Shown here in pieces: positions 58,152 to 64,000 of a stretch of 64,000 nt of DNA. The position numbers and the translations under genes were made by a program. The DNA is taken from contig NZ_FNWC01000007.1 of assembly GCF_900104635.1 (NCBI RefSeq), positions 620,001-684,000 on the forward strand, written 5' to 3'. This stretch comes from Coprococcus phoceensis (lineage in GTDB: Bacteria; Bacillota; Clostridia; Lachnospirales; Lachnospiraceae). The notes under the pieces were generated by a model. That model ran no database searches, was not told the origin of the DNA, and saw only the letters and a program-made list of their open reading frames with translations. How positions within the stretch are numbered: the first letter of the stretch is position 1; every line of letters begins with the position of its first letter.

Positions 58152-58226
58152 CGGGGTGTGGCTCAGCTTGGCTAGAGCGCCTGGTTTGGGACCAGGAGGT
58201 CGCAGGTTCGAATCCTGTCACCCCGA
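58152..58226 (+). tRNA. tRNA-Pro(TGG), copy 1
   Basis: Acceptor CGGGGTG pairs with CACCCCG. The anticodon stem-loop CCTGG-TTTGGGA-CCAGG gives anticodon TGG. The T-arm GCAGG-TTCGAAT-CCTGT is intact. CCA is not encoded. Confidence 0.95.
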
Positions 58227-58266
58227 TTGGAAGATTAATAATTGTAATGAAAATTCAATAAAGTAA

Positions 58267-58341
58267 CGGGGTGTGGCTCAGCTTGGCTAGAGCGCCTGGT
58301 TTGGGACCAGGAGGTCGCAGGTTCGAATCCTGTCACCCCGA
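58267..58341 (+). tRNA. tRNA-Pro(TGG), copy 2
   Basis: Identical over all 75 bases to the copy 115 bp upstream, including the discriminator A; only the spacer differs. Same folding evidence. Confidence 0.95.
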
Positions 58342-58343
58342 TT

Positions 58344-58372
58344 AAAAAAGAATAGCGAATGCTATTCTTTTT
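58344..58372 (+). terminator. Terminator of the tRNA-Pro pair
   Basis: AAAGAATAGC (58347-58356), loop GAAT, GCTATTCTTTTT. Confidence 0.88.
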
Positions 58373-58417
58373 GAGTTATAAAAAGGGAAAATAGTATCAG
58401 TTAAAAGAGAGTACAAA

Positions 58418-58448
58418 AAAAGAAATCTTCCAACGAAAGATTTCTTTT
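58418..58448. terminator. Hairpin with A- and T-runs beside tRNA-Leu
   Basis: AAAAGAAATCTT (58418-58429) pairs with AAGATTTCTTTT (58437-58448). It lies directly at the 3' end of the minus-strand tRNA-Leu gene and works mainly for it. Confidence 0.85.
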
Positions 58449-58452
58449 AAGA

Positions 58453-58537
58453 TGCAGGAGATGGGACTTGAACCCACACAAGCGCATTGCTTACAAGATC
58501 CTTAGTCTTGCTCGTCTGCCAGTTCCGACACTCCTGC
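58453..58537 (-). tRNA. tRNA-Leu(AAG)
   Basis: Read on the minus strand: acceptor GCAGGAG/CTCCTGC, anticodon stem-loop CAAGA-CTAAGGA-TCTTG (anticodon AAG), a long variable arm typical of class II tRNAs, and T-arm GTGGG-TTCAAGT-CCCAT. CCA is not encoded. Its length is 85 bases. Confidence 0.9.
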
Positions 58538-58707
58538 GTAACAGCTCCTTGCTACTTGATTATAATACTATGATTTGTGTGAAATGTCAACACTTTTTTT
58601 AAAATTTATTAAATATAGATAATTATGGAAAAGAAAAGATAATTGTTATATAATTGTATAATAAATCGCGTAATTGCATAAAAATATCTGTAATGGGAGG
58701 AATATTT

Positions 58708-60204
58708 ATGCTGGAAAAGATAGATTTGACAAAGAAAATGGAGAAAGACGAATATCAAAGAAGAATCAGTGTGCTGGAGAGAAAGCTTGCACAGTTACAA
58801 CGAGTGTGCAGAAATTTAAATATTCCGATTATGATTGCCTTTGAAGGATTTGGCGCATCTGGAAAAGGAATTCAGATTGCAGAATTGATTCGTCCATTAG
58901 ATCCGAGAGGATTTGAAGTGTATGCAGTAAAGAATGAAAGTGAGGAAGAAAAGAAATATCCGTTTTTATGGAGATTTTGGACAAAAATGCCGGAAAAAGG
59001 AAGAATCGCAATTTATGACAGCAGTTGGTACCGTAAAGTCCTGATTGATCGGTTTGAAAAGAAAGCAGGAGAAAAAGAGGTTCTGTCTGCGTATGATTCG
59101 ATTCAGTCTTTTGAGCGGCAGTTGACAGACGATGGTATGGTTTTGATCAAAATATTTTTGTGTATCAGCCAAGAGGAACAGAAAAAGCGATTCGATAAAT
59201 TATTGGCTAGGAAAGAGACAGCGTGGCGAGTGAGCAAAAAAGATCTGAAGCGGAATCGAGAGTTTAAAAAGTATAAAAGAATGAATGAGGAGATGCTGCA
59301 GAAAACCGATACAGACTATGCACCGTGGACAATCGTGGAAGCGACAGACCGAAGATTTGCAACAATAAAAATCTACACGACAGTAATCAATTGCCTTTCG
59401 GCGGAAATAGAGAAAAGAAAACAGGAAAAACAAGAAGAAATCATGCCGGATAAGGTGCTTGTAAACAATGAAATATCGGAGACAGTCTTGGCAAAAGCCA
59501 ATTTGGATTGTTCTTATACGAAGGCGGAATATAAGAAGAGATTAAAGAAACTGCAGAAAGAGATAGAAAAACTGCATGGAGAACTATACCGGAAAGGTAT
59601 TCCGGTTGTATTAGGATTTGAGGGGTGGGATGCGGCTGGCAAGGGTGGCGCAATCAAGAGACTGACGGAAAAAATGGATCCGAGAGGATATGTGGTGCAT
59701 CCGACAGCGTCACCGAATGATATGGAGCGGTCACATCATTATCTTTGGCGATTTTGGAGAGCAATGCCAAAAGCAGGGCATATTGCTATTTTTGACAGAA
59801 CGTGGTACGGAAGGGTACTGGTGGAACGGATTGAAGGATTTTGCAGTAAAAAAGAGTGGCAGAGAGCGTATAAGGAAATCAATGACATGGAACGGGATTT
59901 GGTGAATGCCGGTACGGTTGTCCTGAAATTCTGGCTTCATATTGATAAGGAAGAACAGGAGAGAAGGTTCAGGGCACGTGAGAAAAATCCGGACAAGCAG
60001 TGGAAGATCACGGAGGAAGACTGGAGAAACCGAGAAAAATGGGATCAGTACGAAGAAGCTGTAAATGAGATGCTGATTCGAACTTCCACAGAAAAAGCAC
60101 CTTGGATTGTAGTGGAAGGAAACTGCAAGTATTATGCGAGAATCAAGGTGCTTGAGACGGTTGTAAATGCGATAGAGGAACGACTGAAAAATAAGGGAGA
60201 GTAA
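58708..60204 (+). CDS. Two-domain PPK2 (polyphosphate:AMP phosphotransferase type)
   Basis: The protein is 498 residues from the ATG at 58708 (GGGAGG upstream). It consists of two PPK2 domains in tandem. Domain 1 has FEGFGASGKGIQIAELI and RPLDPRGFEV, domain 2 has FEGWDAAGKGGAIKRLTEKMDPRGY and IFDRTWYGRVLVERIEGF. Domain 1 replaces GWDAAGKG by GFGASGKG and probably is structural, as in PAP enzymes, with domain 2 catalytic. The reaction would be AMP plus polyphosphate to ADP. It is followed after 1 bp by the dGTPase-like gene. Confidence 0.88.
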   Translation: MLEKIDLTKKMEKDEYQRRISVLERKLAQLQRVCRNLNIPIMIAFEGFGASGKGIQIAELIRPLDPRGFEVYAVKNESEEEKKYPFLWRFWTKMPEKGRIAIYDSSWYRKVLIDRFEKKAGEKEVLSAYDSIQSFERQLTDDGMVLIKIFLCISQEEQKKRFDKLLARKETAWRVSKKDLKRNREFKKYKRMNEEMLQKTDTDYAPWTIVEATDRRFATIKIYTTVINCLSAEIEKRKQEKQEEIMPDKVLVNNEISETVLAKANLDCSYTKAEYKKRLKKLQKEIEKLHGELYRKGIPVVLGFEGWDAAGKGGAIKRLTEKMDPRGYVVHPTASPNDMERSHHYLWRFWRAMPKAGHIAIFDRTWYGRVLVERIEGFCSKKEWQRAYKEINDMERDLVNAGTVVLKFWLHIDKEEQERRFRAREKNPDKQWKITEEDWRNREKWDQYEEAVNEMLIRTSTEKAPWIVVEGNCKYYARIKVLETVVNAIEERLKNKGE

Positions 60205-60205
60205 G

Positions 60206-61213
60206 ATGACGATTCGAGAACAATTAGAATTACGAGAAATTGAATATTTGAGTCCATATGCGACGTTGAGCAAGGATTCCAAAGGAAGAAAGGCAAAAGA
60301 AGAGGAATGTGATATCCGACCGGTATTTCAAAGAGACAGGGATCGAATTTTGCACTGTAAGGCATTTCGAAGAATGAAACAAAAGACACAGGTGTTTTTG
60401 CTCCCGAAAGGAGATCATTATCGGACGAGACTGACGCATACGCTGGAAGTCTCGCAGAATGCCCGCACGATTGCAAAAGCACTTCGCTTAAATGAAGATT
60501 TGGCAGAAGCCATCAGTCTCGGACATGACCTTGGGCATACCCCGTTTGGTCATGCCGGAGAGCGGGCGCTCAACCAGATCTGTCCGCTTGGGTTCAAGCA
60601 TAATGAGCAGAGTGTTCGTGTTGTAGAATGCATAGAAAAACGAGGAGAGGGACTGAATCTGACGGAGGAGGTTGTTGACGGAATTCGAAATCATCAGACA
60701 TCGGGAAAGCCATTTACTTTGGAAGGGCAGATTGTGAGATTATCTGATAAGATTGCATATATCAATCATGATATTGATGATGCGATACGCGGCGGGATAC
60801 TGAGTGAAGCAGACATTCCGCCAAAATATCGGAAAATATTAGGGAACACAACCCGAGCAAGATTAAATACGATGATACACGATGTGATCATACATAGTAT
60901 GGATCAACCAAAGATTCAGATGTCAGAAGAAGTAGAAGCGGCACTTATGGGACTGCGTAAATTTATGTTTGAAAATGTCTACAGGAATCCTCTCGCAAAA
61001 AGCGAGGAGGAAAAAGCAATCAAATTGGTACAGAATCTCTATGAGTACTATTCGGAGCATTTCGAAAAACTTCCTGAGCCGGAGTTGCAACGTGCAGTGC
61101 TGAGAGGTGACGGCAAAGAACAGATTATCTGTGATTATATAGCTGGGATGACCGATAATTATGCGGTAAAAAAGTTTCAGGAAATTTTTGTGCCGGAATC
61201 TTGGAAAATTTAA
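60206..61213 (+). CDS. dgt: dGTPase-like HD-domain triphosphohydrolase
   Basis: The 335-residue HD protein has the metal-binding set FRRMKQKTQVF, RTRLTHTLEVSQNARTIA (first His), and LGHDLGHTPFGHAGERAL (HD), with later Asp in RLSDKIAYINHDIDDA. The family removes triphosphate from dNTPs, often dGTP, to balance pools. The start codon lies 1 bp after the PPK2 stop with AAGGGAGAG as ribosome binding site. dnaG follows after 66 bp; in Clostridia dgt-dnaG-rpoD order is common. Confidence 0.92.
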   Translation: MTIREQLELREIEYLSPYATLSKDSKGRKAKEEECDIRPVFQRDRDRILHCKAFRRMKQKTQVFLLPKGDHYRTRLTHTLEVSQNARTIAKALRLNEDLAEAISLGHDLGHTPFGHAGERALNQICPLGFKHNEQSVRVVECIEKRGEGLNLTEEVVDGIRNHQTSGKPFTLEGQIVRLSDKIAYINHDIDDAIRGGILSEADIPPKYRKILGNTTRARLNTMIHDVIIHSMDQPKIQMSEEVEAALMGLRKFMFENVYRNPLAKSEEEKAIKLVQNLYEYYSEHFEKLPEPELQRAVLRGDGKEQIICDYIAGMTDNYAVKKFQEIFVPESWKI

Positions 61214-61279
61214 AGGAAATCAAAAGGATTTGTCGAATAAGTATAAATGTAGGGGAATTTATTTGGAAGGAAGGACAAC

Positions 61280-63055
61280 ATGTACTTTTCAGAAGACTTA
61301 ATAGAAGAAGTAAGACAAAAAAATGATATTGTGGACGTCATTTCCGGATATGTAAAGTTACAGAAAAAAGGAAGTTCTTATTTTGGACTTTGTCCGTTTC
61401 ACAATGAGAAATCCCCATCTTTTTCAGTCAGCCGCGGAAAGCAGATGTATTATTGCTTCGGATGTGGTGCGGGAGGCAATGTATTTACGTTTATTATGGA
61501 ATATGAGAATTATTCTTTCGTGGAAGCGTTTAAGATGCTTGCTGAGCGGGCAGGAGTGGATATTCCGGAAGTGGAGTATTCTAAAGAAGCAAAAGAGAGA
61601 GCTGATCTGAAGGCGACACTGCTGGAGATCAATAAGCTTGCTGCAAAATATTTTTATGCCCAGTTAAAGACCGAGCAGGGGAAACTGGCACATACCTATT
61701 TGACTGGCAGAGGACTGAGTGAGGAGACGATCACCGCTTTTGGTCTGGGATATTCGAATAAATACAGTGATGATCTGTATCGGTATTTAAAGACAAAAGG
61801 CTATAAAGATGAACTGCTTGTAAAAGCGGGGTTAATCAGTGTTGATGAAAGGCATGGGGCACACGACAAATTTTGGAATCGTGTGATGTTCCCGATCATG
61901 GACGTCAATAACCGGGTGATTGGATTTGGCGGAAGAGTTATGGGAGATGCAAAGCCGAAATATTTGAACTCGCCGGAGACGGAAGTGTTTGACAAGAGCA
62001 GGAATCTCTATGGATTGAATCGCGCCAGAACATCCAGAAAACCTTATTTTTTGATCTGTGAGGGATATATGGATGTGATTTCGCTTCATCAGGCAGGATT
62101 TACGAATGCGGTTGCATCGCTTGGGACAGCGCTGACTACCGGACATGCATCGCTGATCAAGCGGTATGTGAATGAAGTTTATCTGACCTATGACAGCGAT
62201 GAGGCCGGAACAAGAGCAGCACTTCGTGCAATGCCGATTTTAAAAGAAGCAGGCATTACAGCTAAGATTATCCGGATGGAGCCGTATAAAGACCCGGACG
62301 AGTTTATCAAGAATCTTGGAACAGAGGCGTTTGAGGAGAGGATCAATAAAGCAAGAAATGGATTTTTGTTCTCCCTGGAGATTCTGGAAAAAGAGTATGA
62401 TATGAACTCACCGGAGGGAAAGACTGCGTTTCATAAAGAAGCAGCAAAACGTCTCACCATGTTTGAGGAAGAGATTGAGCGCAACAATTACATAGAAGCA
62501 GTTGCTGAAAAATATCGGATTGGATATGAGGAATTGAAAAAACTGGTGGGTAAGATGGCGATCCAAATGGGGCAGGCGACACCTGCGGAGCGGCCAAAAC
62601 AGACGGCGAACAGGGAAAAGCAAAAAGAAGATGGGAATCTGAAGTCTCAGAAGATATTACTGACGTGGCTGATAGAGAATGAGGCGTTGTTTGCACAGAT
62701 TAAAAAGTATATTGTACCGGAAGATTTTACAAAAGAACTTTACCGCACAGTTGCTGAGATTCTGTATGAGCAGTATGAAGCGGGAGAGGTCAATCCGGCA
62801 AAGGTGATGAATCATTTTACAGATGAGGAAGAACACCGGGAAGTGGCAGAGTTGTTCCATACGAAGATTCGAGAACTCACCACGAAAGAAGAGCAGGAGA
62901 AAGCGTTGAAGGAGACGATTATCCGCGTAAAATACAACAGCATCGAGTTTGCGACAAAGATGTTGAACCCTACGGATATTGTGGGGCTGCAGAGACTGAT
63001 GGAGGCAAAGAAATCTCTTCAGGACTTGCAAAAAATGCATATTTCTATTGATTAA
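61280..63055 (+). CDS. dnaG: DNA primase DnaG
   Basis: DnaG makes RNA primers for replication. The 591-residue protein has the CHC2 zinc domain at the start (CPFHNEKSPSFSVSRGKQMYYCFGCGAGGNVFTF, residues about 38-72), the catalytic core with GFGGRVMGDAKPKYLNSPET, the TOPRIM acidic residues in CEGYMDVISLHQAGF and TYDSDEAGTRAA, and a C-terminal helicase-binding part (from about 450). GAAGGAAGG is upstream of the ATG. rpoD follows after 39 bp. Confidence 0.95.
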   Translation: MYFSEDLIEEVRQKNDIVDVISGYVKLQKKGSSYFGLCPFHNEKSPSFSVSRGKQMYYCFGCGAGGNVFTFIMEYENYSFVEAFKMLAERAGVDIPEVEYSKEAKERADLKATLLEINKLAAKYFYAQLKTEQGKLAHTYLTGRGLSEETITAFGLGYSNKYSDDLYRYLKTKGYKDELLVKAGLISVDERHGAHDKFWNRVMFPIMDVNNRVIGFGGRVMGDAKPKYLNSPETEVFDKSRNLYGLNRARTSRKPYFLICEGYMDVISLHQAGFTNAVASLGTALTTGHASLIKRYVNEVYLTYDSDEAGTRAALRAMPILKEAGITAKIIRMEPYKDPDEFIKNLGTEAFEERINKARNGFLFSLEILEKEYDMNSPEGKTAFHKEAAKRLTMFEEEIERNNYIEAVAEKYRIGYEELKKLVGKMAIQMGQATPAERPKQTANREKQKEDGNLKSQKILLTWLIENEALFAQIKKYIVPEDFTKELYRTVAEILYEQYEAGEVNPAKVMNHFTDEEEHREVAELFHTKIRELTTKEEQEKALKETIIRVKYNSIEFATKMLNPTDIVGLQRLMEAKKSLQDLQKMHISID

Positions 63056-63094
63056 GGATAAAATATAAACAAGCTATGAGAGGATGGACACTAC

Positions 63095-64000
63095 ATGGAA
63101 GAAAGAGCTATAAAATTTGAGGAAAAATTGAAAAATCTGGTTGCTTTAGGGAAGAAGAAGAAAAGTATTCTTGAGATACAGGAGATCAATGAAGTTTTCT
63201 CAGATATGGAGCTGGAAGCAGAACAGATGGAGAAAATATTCGAGTATTTGGAATCGCAGAATATTGATGTACTCAGAATCAGTCCGGACACGGATGATGC
63301 AGATGATGTGGAGATTTTGTTGACGGATGAAGATGAAGTTGACATGGAAAAGATTGATTTGTCTGTGCCGGATGGAATCAGCATCGAAGATCCGGTGCGT
63401 ATGTATCTGAAAGAAATCGGTAAAGTGCCATTGTTGAGTGCAGAGGAAGAAATTGAACTGGCGAAACGGATGGCAGAAGGTGATGAAGATGCGAAAAAGA
63501 GGCTTGCAGAGGCAAATCTTCGTCTTGTTGTCAGCATTGCGAAACGCTATGTGGGACGTGGAATGTTATTTCTTGACTTGATTCAGGAAGGAAATTTGGG
63601 ATTGATCAAAGCGGTTGAAAAGTTTGATTATCAGAAAGGATTCAAATTCAGTACGTATGCGACATGGTGGATCAGACAGGCAATTACGAGAGCGATTGCA
63701 GATCAGGCGAGAACCATTCGTATTCCGGTTCATATGGTGGAGACAATTAACAAATTGATTCGCGTATCAAGACAGCTGCTGCAGGAATTGGGGCGTGAGC
63801 CGTTGCCGGAGGAGATTGCAGAAGAACTGGACATGCCGGTGGAAAGAGTACGCGAGATTTTGAAGATTTCTCAGGAACCTGTATCTTTGGAAACACCGAT
63901 CGGTGAAGAAGAGGACAGTCATTTGGGAGATTTTATTCAGGATGACAATGTTCCGGTGCCGGCTGAGGCAGCAGCAGCAACGTTGCTGAAAGAGCAATTG
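63095..64000 (+). CDS. rpoD: Primary sigma factor RpoD (cut by window end)
   Basis: 302 codons are present and the frame is open at the end. The N-terminal region 1.1 is followed by region 1.2 ([31 protein letters not shown]), region 2 ([61 protein letters not shown]), and region 3 ([13 protein letters not shown]...). These are typical of the vegetative sigma factor. Region 4 lies outside the window. The ATG at 63095 follows GAGAGGATGG. The dgt-dnaG-rpoD order is the macromolecular synthesis operon. Confidence 0.95.
   Translation, partial: MEERAIKFEEKLKNLVALGKKKKSILEIQEINEVFSDMELEAEQMEKIFEYLESQNIDVLRISPDTDDADDVEILLTDEDEVDMEKIDLSVPDGISIEDPVRMYLKEIGKVPLLSAEEEIELAKRMAEGDEDAKKRLAEANLRLVVSIAKRYVGRGMLFLDLIQEGNLGLIKAVEKFDYQKGFKFSTYATWWIRQAITRAIADQARTIRIPVHMVETINKLIRVSRQLLQELGREPLPEEIAEELDMPVERVREILKISQEPVSLETPIGEEEDSHLGDFIQDDNVPVPAEAAAATLLKEQL

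Noticed and set aside
58152..58341. tRNA-Pro genes as the attachment site of the element
   Set aside because: They lie 1.8 kb outside the right edge, behind the complete infC-rpmI-rplT operon, and no tRNA fragment is visible near 16 kb.

Overview
The window looks like a chromosomal segment of a low-GC, spore-forming Firmicute of the Lachnospiraceae type ([Ruminococcus]/Mediterraneibacter/Dorea-like). The basis is AT-rich codon use, strong GGAGG ribosome binding sites, a GerA-type spore germination gene, the anaerobic ribonucleotide reductase pair nrdD-nrdG, and Lachnospiraceae-typical small families (DUF5688, DUF6075, DUF1540). The species cannot be fixed from sequence reading alone.

Positions 1-16.0 kb are core or ordinary accessory chromosome. 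They hold a dhaKLM dihydroxyacetone kinase operon, a SEC-C protein, a YdcF-like protein, a DUF1540 protein, an AI-2E family permease, metA, a small XRE regulator, nrdD-nrdG-dut preceded by two NrdR-like boxes, a GerA-like gene whose ribosome binding site lies inside a terminator-like hairpin, degV, an ArsP-like permease, and a divergent sodium-dependent (NSS) transporter.

Positions ~16.1-56.3 kb are one integrated conjugative element. Left to right it carries: an IS30-like HTH protein; a sortase-pilus locus (two LPXTG proteins joined in one open frame, a class C sortase, ancillary surface proteins); a type IV secretion set (VirB2-like, VirD4/TraG coupling protein, VirB6-like, PrgI/DUF5592-like, VirB4, a glucosaminidase/M23 wall hydrolase, coiled-coil and CpaE-like proteins); an ArdC/TOPRIM primase-like protein; a Rep-like winged-helix protein; SSB; a DnaQ-type exonuclease; a RelE-type toxin pair; a J-domain/LPD29 protein; a cloverleaf-forming oriT candidate; two accessory DNA-binding proteins; a 29-copy palindrome array; a MobP-type relaxase fused to Sel1 repeats; ParA and ParB; and an IS30-family DDE transposase. 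No tyrosine or serine integrase is visible, so the transposase is the only recombinase candidate.

Three dispersed sequence families tie the element together. (1) The palindrome GGGGACAAATTTGTCCCC occurs as 7 single copies between genes, and a relative occurs as 29 tandem copies upstream of the relaxase. (2) An 18-bp motif TTCCCCAAAAAAGAAAAA occurs 8 times; four copies sit exactly 50-51 bp upstream of a TATAAT box. (3) Two almost identical 32-nt hairpins sit just before the ribosome binding sites of two small genes. Together with a 9-bp H-type pseudoknot before the J-domain gene, they suggest an element-wide regulatory and segregation system that I do not recognise.

Positions 56.4-64 kb are core again: infC (ATT start, with an L20-type attenuator leader), rpmI, rplT, two identical tRNA-Pro genes, a tRNA-Leu on the minus strand, a two-domain PPK2 gene, a dGTPase-like gene, dnaG, and the start of rpoD, which runs off the end.
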